DNA from: Arcobacter sp. | GTDB taxonomy: Bacteria; Campylobacterota; Campylobacteria; Campylobacterales; Arcobacteraceae | Reading direction: 5' to 3' | Assembly: GCA_002869535.1 (NCBI GenBank) | Contig: PKUK01000009.1 | Coordinates: 186,001-250,000 of the forward strand | Length of the DNA: 64,000 nt | Shown: positions 1 to 8,790 of the stretch, piece by piece | Numbering within the stretch: the first letter of the stretch is position 1 | How the letters are laid out: each line of letters begins with the position of its first letter | Program-made: the position numbers and the translations under genes | Notes under the pieces: generated by a model | Seen by the model: only the letters and a program-made list of their open reading frames with translations | Database searches by the model: none | Told to the model about the DNA's origin: nothing

Positions 1-1382
1 AATTCATTTTGTTGCATTGAAATAGTTTTACCTGAAGTAAATTTTTCTAGAGGATTTAAGACATTTGTTGCACCACTTATGGCACCAACAAAAACTACAA
101 TACCATATATCAAAATCACTAAAGTAGTAAGTTTTATTAAAATATGTTCATATACTTTTAAATATATTGCACTTCCTAAAAGTAATAAAGCCCATAAATA
201 CATAACAATAGTTGGCTCAAGAACTCTATCTAACATCCAGATAGCAATTGCTAACATCACTATTCCAAATATTTTTGTAATAGTTTCCATCCAACCACCT
301 GGTTTTGGCATAAATTTTCCTGCACCAAGACCAATTAAAAGTAGTGGTAAACCCATACCTAAACTCATCACAAATAAGGCAGCTCCACCTAAGATAGCAT
401 CACCTGTTTGACCTATATAAACTAAAGCTCCAGCTAATGGTGGGGCAAAACAAGGACCAACTATAAGTGCTGATAGGAACCCCATAATTGCAATACCTAC
501 AATTCCTTGTTTCTCTTTTCCTTCTGTTGTTTTATTTATTCTATTTTGTAAACTTTGAGGTAGTTCTAATTTAAAATATCCAAACATTGAAAAAGCTAAA
601 GCCACAAAAATAGCAGCAAAAATAGTTAATACATATGGATTTTGAAGTGCAACTTGTAAGTTTGCACCAAAAATTCCAGCTATTACCCCAGCTATTGTAT
701 ATGCCAAAGACATTGCAAGTACATAAACCAAAGATAAAAAGAAACCTTTTCTTGCAGTTAATATCTCATTTTGCCCTGCTTTTACAATAATTGAAGATAA
801 AATTGGAATCATTGTAAAAACACAAGGAGTTAATGATAATAAAAGCCCAAATCCAAAAAATGTAATTAATACAATAAAAAAGTTTCCATCTTTTAAACTA
901 CTAGCAATGGTATCAGTCTCATTTAAATCTGTATTGGTCACAGTTGTAGTTGTAGTTTTAGCTACTATATTTTCAGGTATATTTACAATTGTTGTTTTAC
1001 TCATAGGAGCATAACAAAGCCCTGCTTTTGAACAACCTTGAAAGTTAAACTCTATTTCATACTCTTTTGCATCAACTTTTGATTTTAACAAAGAAAAGGG
1101 AACTTCAATTTTTAAATTGTAAAAATGTACTATAAACTCTTCATAGGGTACAGGTTCTTTTATATCTAACTCTTTTGTTAAATCAAATTGTTCTGGCTTT
1201 TTTATTTTTACGCTTACTTTATCAGCATATAGATAAATATCTTTACCTAACTCTAGGTTTATTATTAAACTATTGTTATTAGCTTCAAAACTCTCTTTAA
1301 ATGCCTCATTAGGAGGTAAAAAAGTTCTTTCAATCCCAAAGGCAAAAGCAAAAGTAAGAAGTAAAAATATAAGTTTTTTCAT
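1..1382 (-). CDS. dsbD: Thiol:disulfide interchange protein DsbD, C-terminal part beyond window
   Basis: Inner-membrane reductant conduit that carries electrons from cytoplasmic thioredoxin to periplasmic thiol proteins. Reading the minus strand from the ATG at 1382-1380 gives a signal peptide, a DsbD-alpha domain with the redox pair in GCSKAGLC (Cys117 and Cys123), and then a multi-pass membrane domain with the two expected cysteines in LTPCVF (Cys187) and GPCFAPP (Cys311). These positions match the family layout. About 460 residues are visible and the frame is still open at base 1, so the usual C-terminal thioredoxin domain should lie outside. The thioredoxin gene upstream ends 11 bases before this start, so the two are probably one operon that reduces or matures periplasmic proteins such as c-type cytochromes. 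Confidence 0.9.
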   Translation of the reverse strand, partial: MKKLIFLLLTFAFAFGIERTFLPPNEAFKESFEANNNSLIINLELGKDIYLYADKVSVKIKKPEQFDLTKELDIKEPVPYEEFIVHFYNLKIEVPFSLLKSKVDAKEYEIEFNFQGCSKAGLCYAPMSKTTIVNIPENIVAKTTTTTVTNTDLNETDTIASSLKDGNFFIVLITFFGFGLLLSLTPCVFTMIPILSSIIVKAGQNEILTARKGFFLSLVYVLAMSLAYTIAGVIAGIFGANLQVALQNPYVLTIFAAIFVALAFSMFGYFKLELPQSLQNRINKTTEGKEKQGIVGIAIMGFLSALIVGPCFAPPLAGALVYIGQTGDAILGGAALFVMSLGMGLPLLLIGLGAGKFMPKPGGWMETITKIFGIVMLAIAIWMLDRVLEPTIVMYLWALLLLGSAIYLKVYEHILIKLTTLVILIYGIVVFVGAISGATNVLNPLEKFTSGKTISMQQNE

Positions 1383-1393
1383 TTAGTTTCCTA

Positions 1394-1759
1394 TTATTTT
1401 AATAAATGTGAATTAACATTATCATTTATTTCATCTAGTGATTGAACACCTACTTTTAATTTTACTACTTTTCCATCATATACATATACCAGTGTTGGAA
1501 TACTAACCACTCCAAACTTACTTACTAATTCTCTTTGGTCATCAATATCAACTTTATATATTGTTATCTCTTCTGGTTTTGTTGAATCATATGTTGTTAA
1601 ATTTTTTGCAATCACTTTACAAGGAGGACACCATGTGGCATAAAAATCTATAATAACTTTTTTACCTTTGATTTTCTCATCAATATTATCAACAGTTAAA
1701 TGCTCAAAAGCAAACAAGCTTGAAGCAAATAAACAAAATATAATTAAAAGCTTTTTCAT
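1394..1759 (-). CDS. Periplasmic thioredoxin-like protein
   Basis: A 121-residue protein with an N-terminal signal peptide (hydrophobic to about residue 16, likely cleavage after SLFA) and a thioredoxin fold. The active site is WCPPCK at residues 43-48 and the conserved cis-proline is in the VSIPTLV segment. The CPPC dipeptide differs from the CGPC of cytoplasmic thioredoxin and fits a periplasmic reductase. It lies directly upstream of dsbD in the same direction, so it is a plausible acceptor of DsbD electrons. The ribosome-binding site is AAAGGAA ahead of the ATG. The exact partner cannot be told from sequence. Confidence 0.88.
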   Translation of the reverse strand: MKKLLIIFCLFASSLFAFEHLTVDNIDEKIKGKKVIIDFYATWCPPCKVIAKNLTTYDSTKPEEITIYKVDIDDQRELVSKFGVVSIPTLVYVYDGKVVKLKVGVQSLDEINDNVNSHLLK

Positions 1760-1816
1760 AAATAATTCCTTTGATATAAGTATAGTAAAAAAGTGTGTAA
1801 ATATTGTTTAGTCTTA

Positions 1817-1845
1817 TTAACTTTTTTTATATACTTTAGTATAAG
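1817..1845 (+). promoter_or_regulatory. Candidate sigma-70 promoter for the rhodanese gene
   Basis: TTAACT at 1817-1822 and TATAAG at 1840-1845 are separated by 17 bases, and the rhodanese ATG follows at 1887. It lies in the divergent interval between the thioredoxin and rhodanese genes. The call rests on motif match and spacing only, in very AT-rich DNA. Confidence 0.4.
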
Positions 1846-1886
1846 AATTATTTATGTAAGATTTTTAAAAACTATTAGGATTTTTA

Positions 1887-2243
1887 ATGAATAAAACTTT
1901 AAAGAATGTACTTCCACAAGATATACAACCCTTCATAGATGAAAATGTACCACTTATAGATATTAGAAGAGATGATGAGTTTAAAGCAACTGGTATCATA
2001 AAAGGAGCATACAAATTAACTTTTTTTGATGAATATGGTCGACATGATTTGGAAAAATGGCTAAATGATTTCAAAAAAATTGTAAAAAATAAAGAGGATA
2101 AGTTTATTTTAGTTTGTGCCCATGCAAATAGAACAAAAACAGTAGGAGACTATTTAGCAAATAAATTAGAGTATACAAATGCCTATCACTTAGAAGGTGG
2201 CATGGCATTATGGTTAGATCAAAATAAAGAAGTTGTTTACTAA
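1887..2243 (+). CDS. Single-domain rhodanese-like protein
   Basis: A 118-residue cytoplasmic protein made of one rhodanese domain. It has the typical LIDIRRDDEF segment near residues 23-32, then the candidate active-site cysteine Cys77 in the loop CAHANRT, and a C-terminal YHLEGGMALW segment that matches the family GG-W signature. Such proteins transfer sulfane sulfur to cyanide or protein thiols; the natural acceptor is unknown here. It is a monocistronic plus-strand gene with AGGA ahead of the ATG, and its stop codon runs into a strong bidirectional terminator. Confidence 0.85.
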   Translation: MNKTLKNVLPQDIQPFIDENVPLIDIRRDDEFKATGIIKGAYKLTFFDEYGRHDLEKWLNDFKKIVKNKEDKFILVCAHANRTKTVGDYLANKLEYTNAYHLEGGMALWLDQNKEVVY

Positions 2244-2273
2244 AAAAAGACCAAATCTCTTTGGTCTTTTTTT
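2242..2273. terminator. Bidirectional Rho-independent terminator
   Basis: A perfect 14-bp stem (left arm 2242-2255, right arm 2260-2273) with a TCTC loop. The core is GACC/GGTC and the arms are A- and T-rich on the outside, so each strand ends in a U run. It sits between the convergent rhodanese and 71-residue genes and serves both. Confidence 0.9.
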
Positions 2274-2274
2274 A

Positions 2275-2490
2275 CTATTTTTTTGCTTTTTGTAATACTT
2301 CTATTACTTCATCTAAATTTGCATAAGGAATATGAGATTTCCACTCAACTGTTTCTCCATTTAATGAAATACCAATACTAACAACATCATCAGTTCCAGC
2401 ACCATAAGGCTCTGTTATATTAGAAATAAAGATTTTTCCTTTTTTTGTCCCTGATAAAGAGATTTCTGCTAATTGTGTAGTTGTTGACAT
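2275..2490 (-). CDS. Small conserved-looking protein of unknown function
   Basis: A 71-residue soluble protein with no signal peptide, membrane segment or cysteine. It is not recognised. The composition is balanced, with beta-rich stretches such as KIFISNI and VSIGISLNG and a short C-terminal helix (LDEVIEVLQKAKK), which reads as a real folded product. A good ribosome site (AAGGAT) precedes the ATG, and the gene ends at the shared terminator with the rhodanese gene. The psd gene upstream ends about 80 bases away in the opposite sense of reading order (psd stop at 2572), so this gene may have its own promoter in the AT-rich gap 2491-2571 or be fed by read-through. Confidence 0.65.
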   Translation of the reverse strand: MSTTTQLAEISLSGTKKGKIFISNITEPYGAGTDDVVSIGISLNGETVEWKSHIPYANLDEVIEVLQKAKK

Positions 2491-2571
2491 ATCTTATCCT
2501 TTTGTTGATTTATAACATTTTACAAAAATAAACTTTTATAATGTTAAACTTATTTATTATAACTTACTTTT

Positions 2572-3381
2572 TTACTTTTCGTTAATAACTGTACCAAATA
2601 AAACTTTTTTATTTGTAAGTTTTTTTAGTTTGATGCTATCTTTTTCCCAAATCATTGCAATTGTTGAACCCATTTTAAAATAACCTAAACATTCAGCTTT
2701 TTTAATATTTAAATTATCATACTCATAAACTTTTATCTCTTTTGTATCAACATTTGTTTCAACTGCACTTTCAAACTCAAATACCATTTGCCCAACATTT
2801 AAAGCTCCAACAAATACCATATAAAATAGATTTGAATCTTTATCATAACACTCTAATATAACTCTCTCATTTTGACAAAATAGGTCTATCTCTTTATTTA
2901 GATATTTTAAATTTACGGGATAGAGTTTTCCTGGTACATGGATAAGTTTTGTTACCTTGAAATCACAAGGTGCATGATATCGGTGATAATCTTTTGGTGA
3001 TAAATAGAAGTTCATAAAACTTCCATCAATAACTTTTGCAAGATTTTCTTTACTAACATGATAAGTCAATAACTCTTCTACGTTATATTCCATACCTTTT
3101 ATTTGTAATAATTTATCTTTATCTAAATTTCCACACTCTGTAATCAAAGAGTCTGTTGGCGAAACTATAGAGTCTTCATTTGTATCTATTTCTCGCTGTA
3201 TTGCTAATTCTCTTGTGAAAAGATCATTTAAAGATTTATAGTATTTTGGATTTCTAAACTCACTCATATCTAAGCCTAAACTTTTTACGTATGTATTATT
3301 TATAGCTGTTTGAATAAAAGATGGGAACTCTTTTTTTTCAAACTTTCCAAAATATTGTGAAATCAAATTTGTAATATGCAT
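2572..3381 (-). CDS. psd: Phosphatidylserine decarboxylase proenzyme
   Basis: Converts phosphatidylserine to phosphatidylethanolamine at the inner membrane. The 269-residue chain has the family core, including the YLSPKDYHRYHAP segment (residues about 126-138) with the conserved histidines, and the self-cleavage site MGST with Gly238-Ser239, where the serine becomes the pyruvoyl group. The usual signature is LGST, and Met in place of Leu is a mild variant. Length fits the short Psd type of Campylobacterota. Start chosen at the ATG at 3381; the gene stands alone, with no pssA beside it. Confidence 0.92.
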   Translation of the reverse strand: MHITNLISQYFGKFEKKEFPSFIQTAINNTYVKSLGLDMSEFRNPKYYKSLNDLFTRELAIQREIDTNEDSIVSPTDSLITECGNLDKDKLLQIKGMEYNVEELLTYHVSKENLAKVIDGSFMNFYLSPKDYHRYHAPCDFKVTKLIHVPGKLYPVNLKYLNKEIDLFCQNERVILECYDKDSNLFYMVFVGALNVGQMVFEFESAVETNVDTKEIKVYEYDNLNIKKAECLGYFKMGSTIAMIWEKDSIKLKKLTNKKVLFGTVINEK

Positions 3382-3519
3382 TTTAATCCTTATAAAAAAT
3401 GTATTCTATCTAATTATCACTTGATTTTTAAACTTAATATTTAACTTAAGTTCCTAAGAATAAAAAAATATTAATTTGCTAATCTTCCATTATTAATAAA
3501 TAAAAAGGATAATAATAAA

Positions 3520-3774
3520 ATGCATACAATTAAAGTAGAACACGTTTGTGGTTGTTTTAAAAGAAGTGATTTAGAAAATAACGTACAATTGGAAAATAAA
3601 GATGATGCATTGGCAAAAGCAATGTCAATGGCAACAACTATGAATGAAGATTTCTGTGGTAAACATGATTTTCAACTTGTTGAAGATAACAATAACTTTG
3701 TAATCTCATTTAAACAAGAAGCTCCAACAAATACTACAAGCGGATGCTGTGGTGGTGGATGTGGAACACACTAA
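3520..3774 (+). CDS. Small cysteine-rich protein of unknown function
   Basis: An 84-residue soluble protein, not recognised. It has an N-terminal CGC pair (Cys10 and Cys12), a mid-protein cysteine in DFCGKHDF, and a C-terminal tail GCCGGGCGTH. The spacing CC-GGG-C followed by His suggests a flexible metal-binding or thiol-carrying tail, but this is inference. It has a good AAGGAT ribosome site and stands alone in its direction, facing mltA. It could be a metal chaperone or a redox-sensitive protein. Confidence 0.7.
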   Translation: MHTIKVEHVCGCFKRSDLENNVQLENKDDALAKAMSMATTMNEDFCGKHDFQLVEDNNNFVISFKQEAPTNTTSGCCGGGCGTH

Positions 3775-3790
3775 AGCTTAAGCTTTAGTT
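3773..3790. repeat. 18-bp perfect palindrome between convergent stop codons
   Basis: CTAAAGCTTAAGCTTTAG reads the same on both strands. It holds the final bases of the cysteine-rich gene and of mltA, so both stop codons lie in it. It has no U tract, so a terminator role is weak; it may simply slow convergent transcription. Confidence 0.6.
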
Positions 3791-4873
3791 GGGAACTAAA
3801 ATATATAGTTCCCCCACTTCCTTCATTCTTCCTGCATAATGTGCAGCTTCCTTTGCAAAACCCCAGAAAAAATCAGCTCTAATTTCACCTTTAATAGCCC
3901 CACCTGTATCAGCTGCTACCATTAATTGGTTTATCTCTTCATTTGTTACTGGATTTTTTGTATTTATAAATACAGGCATCCCAAGTTGAATATATCTAGT
4001 ATCTACTGCTAAGTTTCTTTGGGGAATTAATTCAACTCCTAAACTTCCCGTTGCTCCTTGGGATCTTTTCTCAAAGAAAATATAACTAGGATTTATGTTT
4101 AATACTTCATCTACTTTTTTTGGATTATCAATAAACCACTTTTTCATACCTTGCATAGAGGCGCTATAGCTCGTATTACTTCCAATATAACCTCTGTTTA
4201 TCATGTATTTACCAACAGAGTTATATTTTTGGCCATTTTGATTGGCATATCCAACATTTACAATATCACCATTTGATAATTGAACTTTTCCTGAACCTTG
4301 AATATGTAAGAAATACAGGTCTATTTTATTATCAACATATAATAAGATATCATCTTTTTGATTTTTATCAATTGTTTTTCTTGGTTCATAAGGTACAACT
4401 CTATTACCTTCAAGTTTACCTCTTAAAGTATACTTTCTTAAGGTAGGGTAAATACTTCTCAAGTCAATCGTTATCAAATCATCTGGAACTTTATAAACTG
4501 GATATTTAAACCTTTCAGTTTTTGTTAAACTCCCGTATAATAAAGGCTCATAATATCCTGTAATAGTTCCCTTATCACTTCCATCTTTATTATATAACTT
4601 ATATGGGGTGAAATTATTTTCAAAAAAGGCTTTTGGATTTGTAGCATCTTTTGCTTTTAAACAAACCTCTTCAAAAGTCTCTCGTCTTGCACTTTTTGTA
4701 CAAGCTTTTTTAAAAACATCTAAAGCAAAAGTTAAATCGTCTTTTTCAAAGTCTTTTATATCATTAAAACTCACCTTTAATAGGTTTGCTTTTGAGTTAT
4801 CTATCTTTTCAAATTTTGGAGAACAGCCAGTAAATATTGCGATTATTATTGTAGTAAAAATAAAAAATTTCAT
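3785..4873 (-). CDS. mltA: Membrane-bound lytic murein transglycosylase A (lipoprotein)
   Basis: Cleaves peptidoglycan glycan strands to 1,6-anhydro ends. The 362-residue product begins with a lipoprotein signal peptide ending in the lipobox IFTGCS (Cys16), so it should be lipid-anchored. The MltA domain shows GYYEPLLYGS and, near the C-terminus, the 3D-domain segment VAADTGGAIKGE with the catalytic aspartate, followed by ADFFWG. It begins 62 bases downstream of the small zinc-ribbon gene, so it could be the last gene of the heat-shock transcription unit or be read from its own promoter. Confidence 0.92.
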   Translation of the reverse strand: MKFFIFTTIIIAIFTGCSPKFEKIDNSKANLLKVSFNDIKDFEKDDLTFALDVFKKACTKSARRETFEEVCLKAKDATNPKAFFENNFTPYKLYNKDGSDKGTITGYYEPLLYGSLTKTERFKYPVYKVPDDLITIDLRSIYPTLRKYTLRGKLEGNRVVPYEPRKTIDKNQKDDILLYVDNKIDLYFLHIQGSGKVQLSNGDIVNVGYANQNGQKYNSVGKYMINRGYIGSNTSYSASMQGMKKWFIDNPKKVDEVLNINPSYIFFEKRSQGATGSLGVELIPQRNLAVDTRYIQLGMPVFINTKNPVTNEEINQLMVAADTGGAIKGEIRADFFWGFAKEAAHYAGRMKEVGELYILVPN

Positions 4874-4935
4874 AGTATTAATTCCTTTGATGAGATTCTA
4901 ACACTTTTTAGTTAACACAAATTTAATTATAAAAT

Positions 4936-5217
4936 CTAATTTGAAGAGTGAACTTCTTTTAGACCACAAGACTTACAACTGTATTCAATCTCTTTTAATC
5001 CTGAACAGCCATGATCTTTTAATAATCTTGCACTTATAATTTCATGTTTGAATCTAGTATTTGTATTTGTATCAAAAAACTCTTTTGCTTTTTCATGGCA
5101 AGAGGGACATTCTCCACTATTTAGTTTTTTTAATCTTGAGCTTTTATTGTTTATGTAAAGTAGAATTGAGAATACTACACCTAAAAAGAGTAGTAGTAAA
5201 AAAATAATTGTTTGCAT
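4936..5217 (-). CDS. Small membrane-anchored zinc-ribbon protein
   Basis: A 93-residue protein with one N-terminal transmembrane helix (residues about 3-23) and a cytosolic tail containing CPSC (residues 37-40) and CKSC near residue 81, with an extra cysteine in DHGCSG. The two CxxC pairs fit a zinc ribbon. The function is unknown. The start lies 11 bases after the dnaK stop, so it is almost certainly co-transcribed with dnaK, which makes a link to heat-shock or membrane protein quality control reasonable but unproven. Confidence 0.75.
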   Translation of the reverse strand: MQTIIFLLLLFLGVVFSILLYINNKSSRLKKLNSGECPSCHEKAKEFFDTNTNTRFKHEIISARLLKDHGCSGLKEIEYSCKSCGLKEVHSSN

Positions 5218-5228
5218 GAAGTAGAGAT

Positions 5229-7115
5229 TTACTCTACTTCAGCATCAATAACGTCATCGTCATCTTTTTTAGCTTTTGCATCAGGTTTTGCACCAGCTTG
5301 GTCGCCACCCTCTTTTTTATACATAGCTTCTGCTAACTTATGAGAAACTTCAGTTAAAGCTTTTACTTTTTCTTCAATTTGCTCTTTTGTAGCATTTTCA
5401 TCTTTTAATAACTCTTCTAAAGCAGCAGCTGCATCAACAATTGCTTTGTTCTCTTCTTCAGAAACAGCATCACCATTTTCTTCTAAAGTTTTCTTAGTAG
5501 AGTGTAAAAGTGCATCAGCTTGGTTTCTGATTTCAATTACCTCTTTTTTCTTAGCATCAGTCTCTTTGTTTGCTTCTGCTTCTTGTACCATTTTTTCGAT
5601 TTCTTCATCAGATAATCCAGATGAACCAGAAATAGTAATTTTATTTTCTTTACCAGTTCCTTTATCTTTTGCACTTACATTTAAAACACCATTTGCATCA
5701 ATATCAAATGTTACTTCAATTTGAGGTACACCTCTTGGAGCTGCTGGGATGTCAGATAATTCAAACATACCTAAAGATTTATTATCTTTTGCAAACTCTC
5801 TTTCACCTTGTCCTACATGAATAGAAACAGCAGGTTGATTATCATCAGCTGTTGAGAAAACTTGTGATTTCTTAACAGGGATTGTTGTACCTTTTTCAAT
5901 AAGTTTAGTCATAACTCCACCTAAAGTTTCAATACCAAGTGATAAAGGAGTAACGTCTAGTAATAATACATCTTTAACATCACCTTTTAATACACCAGCT
6001 TGAACAGCAGCACCAGCAGCAACTACTTCATCAGGGTTAACACCTTTATTTAAATCTTTTCCAAAGAACTCTTTAACAACTGCATTTGCTTTTGGTAATC
6101 TAGTAGATCCACCAACCATGATAATCTCTTGGATTTCACTTTTTTCTAAACCAGCATCTTTAAGTGCAGTTTTAATATGGTCTAATGTTTCAGTGATTAA
6201 ATCTTCTGTCATAGACTCAAATTTTGCTCTTGTAAGAGATTTAACTAAGTGAACAGGACCTGCATTTCCCATAGAGATAAATGGTAAGTTGATTTCTGTT
6301 GACTCAGCAGATGATAACTCTTTTTTAGCATTTTCAGCTGCATCTTTTAATCTTTGTAATGCCATTTTATCAGTTTTGATATCAAATCCGTTTTCGTCTT
6401 TGAACTCTTTTGCTAACCAATCAATGATTCTGTTATCAAAGTCATCTCCACCTAAGAATGCATTTCCATCAGTTGAAAGTACTTCAAATGTACCATCACC
6501 AATCTCTAAAACAGTAACATCAAATGTACCACCACCTAAATCGTATACAAGAACTTTTTCTTCACCTTTTTTATCAAGTCCATAAGCTAATGATGCAGCT
6601 GTTGGCTCATTGATAATTCTAAGCACATTTAGTCCTGCGATTGTTCCAGCTTCTTGAGTTGCTTTTCTTTGTGCGTCATTGAAGTATGCAGGCACTGTAA
6701 TAACTGCATCAGTTACAGCAGTTCCAAGATACTCTTCTGCATCAGTTTTTAATTTACCAAGAATTTTAGCTGAGATTTCTTGAGGAGTATAAACTTTTCC
6801 ACCAATTTCAACAGCTGCTGCTCCACTTCTATCTACGATTTTATATCCAACTTTTTCTTGTGCTTCTTTAGCATTTTCTTCATCCATCATAAGACCCATA
6901 ATTCTTTTAATAGAATATATAGTTTTTTCTGGATTTGTAATAGCTTGTCTTTTAGCTGAATCACCAACTAAAACTTCACCTTTATCTGTGAAAGCTACGA
7001 TTGATGGAGTTGTGTTTTTACCTTCTTTATTAGAGATAATTTTCGCTTCACCATTTTCGTAAACTGCCATACAAGAGTTTGTTGTTCCTAAATCTATTCC
7101 AATTACTTTACTCAT
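5229..7115 (-). CDS. dnaK: Hsp70 chaperone DnaK
   Basis: ATP-dependent cytoplasmic chaperone, 628 residues, of normal length. The ATPase domain opens with [14 protein letters not shown], includes [16 protein letters not shown] near residue 200, and [11 protein letters not shown]; the linker [15 protein letters not shown] leads to the substrate-binding domain, with a C-terminal lid ending in the acidic [11 protein letters not shown] tail. It is the third gene of hrcA-grpE-dnaK, with 71 bases between grpE and dnaK and no obvious internal promoter. Expression should depend on the CIRCE-controlled promoter upstream of hrcA. Confidence 0.98.
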   Translation of the reverse strand: MSKVIGIDLGTTNSCMAVYENGEAKIISNKEGKNTTPSIVAFTDKGEVLVGDSAKRQAITNPEKTIYSIKRIMGLMMDEENAKEAQEKVGYKIVDRSGAAAVEIGGKVYTPQEISAKILGKLKTDAEEYLGTAVTDAVITVPAYFNDAQRKATQEAGTIAGLNVLRIINEPTAASLAYGLDKKGEEKVLVYDLGGGTFDVTVLEIGDGTFEVLSTDGNAFLGGDDFDNRIIDWLAKEFKDENGFDIKTDKMALQRLKDAAENAKKELSSAESTEINLPFISMGNAGPVHLVKSLTRAKFESMTEDLITETLDHIKTALKDAGLEKSEIQEIIMVGGSTRLPKANAVVKEFFGKDLNKGVNPDEVVAAGAAVQAGVLKGDVKDVLLLDVTPLSLGIETLGGVMTKLIEKGTTIPVKKSQVFSTADDNQPAVSIHVGQGEREFAKDNKSLGMFELSDIPAAPRGVPQIEVTFDIDANGVLNVSAKDKGTGKENKITISGSSGLSDEEIEKMVQEAEANKETDAKKKEVIEIRNQADALLHSTKKTLEENGDAVSEEENKAIVDAAAALEELLKDENATKEQIEEKVKALTEVSHKLAEAMYKKEGGDQAGAKPDAKAKKDDDDVIDAEVE

Positions 7116-7186
7116 TTTCTTTCCTTATCATTTTTTTATTAATTTTTAATTTTACCAAATAGTTTTTCGACATTGCGGTCAAAACT

Positions 7187-7792
7187 TTAGTTAGCTATAC
7201 TAACCATCGCAGGTCTTAAAAGTCTATCTTTTAACATATAACCTTTTTGCATAACTTGCACTATTTCACCACTATCTTTTTCTTCACTATCTATTTTCAT
7301 AATTGCATTATGAAAGTTCGGGTCAAATTCACCATCAGTTTCTACAACAGTAATATTGTGTTTTTCAAAAGCTGTATAGAAGTTCTTAATTGTAAGTTCT
7401 ACACCCTCTTTTAATTTTGCAAGTAACTCTTCACTACTAAGATTAGAAGCTGCTTCTTCAGCTGCTAATGCCATCTCTAATGTATCAATTGGAGATAATA
7501 AATCTTTTGCAAATTTTTCACTTGCATAATCAATTGCATTGTACTTTTCTTTTTCTAGTCTTTTTTTGATATTTTCAAAATCAGCATGAACTCTTAAATA
7601 CTTCTCTTCTGCCTCTTTTAATTTAGCTTCTAATTCAACAACTTTATCTTCTGCACTTAACTCTTTTACTTCTTCTGTAGTAGCTTGTTCTTCTTCATTA
7701 CAACATGAAGACTCATCTTTACAACACTCTTCTTCAGTTTGTAATTCTTGTTCTATTTCTTCATTATTTGTATTTTCTGTATCTTTACTCAA
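7187..7792 (-). CDS. grpE: Nucleotide exchange factor GrpE
   Basis: Releases ADP from DnaK. The 201-residue protein has a long acidic, disordered N-terminus, a coiled-coil helix (about residues 48-95, with [14 protein letters not shown]) and a C-terminal beta domain ending in [11 protein letters not shown], which matches the family signature. Unusually, the N-terminal tail carries two cysteine pairs in [15 protein letters not shown] (about residues 22-36). GrpE is normally poor in cysteine, so this could bind metal or respond to oxidation. It begins 10 bases after the hrcA stop and is co-transcribed with it. Confidence 0.96.
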   Translation of the reverse strand: MSKDTENTNNEEIEQELQTEEECCKDESSCCNEEEQATTEEVKELSAEDKVVELEAKLKEAEEKYLRVHADFENIKKRLEKEKYNAIDYASEKFAKDLLSPIDTLEMALAAEEAASNLSSEELLAKLKEGVELTIKNFYTAFEKHNITVVETDGEFDPNFHNAIMKIDSEEKDSGEIVQVMQKGYMLKDRLLRPAMVSIAN

Positions 7793-7802
7793 AATAACTC
7801 TC

Positions 7803-8594
7803 CTAATTCATACTTATTTTATTATAAAAGAATTCATAATCTTTTGATAATTCTCCAACTACCAAAAGCTTAGATTCCTTGCTATTTATTACACAATCAT
7901 GACAAATCCCAATGTATCCTTCTGGAACAATGGTGTCAAAATATATACTATTTTCGATGTTGTCAAAAATAGTTCCTTTTAAAAACTTTTCAATGGTCTC
8001 TTCATCATAATTAAATCTCAACACCAATGAAAAAAACTCTTTAGTATTGTAAATTCTCAAATCTCTATTTTTCAAAAATTGATTTACTGATTCATATACT
8101 TCTAAAGCACCAACTTGCTTAGAAATATTTACAATATGTATCAGTTCTAAACCTATCATATCACTTAAAAATCTATAAAGAGCATCTGAAAACCTTACAG
8201 TAACTGTAAAAGTTGAAAACTCTAAAATCATATATCGATTTTCTACATTAAGTATATTTTTTAAAACATCGCTAGTCTGTTCCAATACAAATGCTGTCAA
8301 TCCAACTTGAGAAGAATAATAATCAACTGCTTTTTCATCTACAAAATTAAGTTTAAAGTTTAACTTTGAACTCCAATATTGTCTCAATGCTTCAGTTGTA
8401 GGAGTTCTACCGCTACTAACATGTTCTTGAGCCAAATAGCCCTCATCACCTAACTTTTTAAAGTATCCTCTAATAGTCGCTGGTGAATATGTGATATCAT
8501 ACATACTTTTAAGCTGTGAAGAACCAATAGGTTCTAAATGCTCAATATATGCTTTGATAATAGATTGTAGTAAAAACTCTTTTTTGTCAATCAT
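7803..8594 (-). CDS. hrcA: Heat-inducible transcription repressor HrcA
   Basis: Represses its own heat-shock operon by binding CIRCE. The N-terminal winged helix (residues 1-75) includes PIGSSQLK and [18 protein letters not shown], matching the family helix-turn-helix, followed by SSGRTPT. The rest is shorter and more diverged than in Firmicutes, as is usual for this phylum. The start is the ATG at 8594, giving 263 residues. An in-frame GTG at 8621 would add nine residues but lies inside the CIRCE operator, so it is rejected as the true start. Confidence 0.93.
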   Translation of the reverse strand: MIDKKEFLLQSIIKAYIEHLEPIGSSQLKSMYDITYSPATIRGYFKKLGDEGYLAQEHVSSGRTPTTEALRQYWSSKLNFKLNFVDEKAVDYYSSQVGLTAFVLEQTSDVLKNILNVENRYMILEFSTFTVTVRFSDALYRFLSDMIGLELIHIVNISKQVGALEVYESVNQFLKNRDLRIYNTKEFFSLVLRFNYDEETIEKFLKGTIFDNIENSIYFDTIVPEGYIGICHDCVINSKESKLLVVGELSKDYEFFYNKISMN

Positions 8595-8614
8595 TTTCAA
8601 CCAATTTTGTTTAT

Positions 8615-8641
8615 TTAGCACTCATAATCTTAAACTGCTAA
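8615..8641 (-). promoter_or_regulatory. CIRCE operator (HrcA binding site)
   Basis: TTAGCACTC at 8615-8623, a 9-base spacer, and AACTGCTAA at 8633-8641. The consensus is TTAGCACTC-N9-GAGTGCTAA, so the left half is perfect and the right half has two mismatches. It lies between the -10 box and the hrcA start, the expected place for autorepression. Confidence 0.92.
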
Positions 8642-8644
8642 ATA

Positions 8645-8674
8645 ATTATACTCAATTGAGTGTTTATTTGTCAA
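8645..8674 (-). promoter_or_regulatory. Consensus sigma-70 promoter of hrcA-grpE-dnaK
   Basis: On the minus strand a perfect TTGACA (8674-8669), an 18-base spacer and a perfect TATAAT (8650-8645) stand just upstream of CIRCE. The spacer contains the 12-bp palindrome ACTCAATTGAGT (8650-8661), which could be a second regulator site. Confidence 0.88.
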
Positions 8675-8790
8675 GTACTTTTTAGCAATTCATTAATAAA
8701 AGTGCCAATTTGTTGTTTAGGGTTGAGTTAGTGGGCTTTGTTTGAGTTTATTTTTGTAACATATTTAAAATATAACTTTTGATTTTCCTC
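8675..8790. other. Intergenic stretch with no recognised feature
   Basis: AT-rich sequence upstream of the heat-shock promoter. It holds no convincing gene. Together with the repeat element at 8791-9213 it fills the gap between hrcA and the KAP NTPase gene. Confidence 0.6.

Noticed and set aside
79-411. Plus-strand open frame of 110 codons
   Set aside because: It is antisense to the membrane domain of dsbD, which reads convincingly on the minus strand.
8595-8621. GTG start giving hrcA nine extra residues
   Set aside because: The codon lies within CIRCE, and the ATG at 8594 begins at the conserved winged helix.
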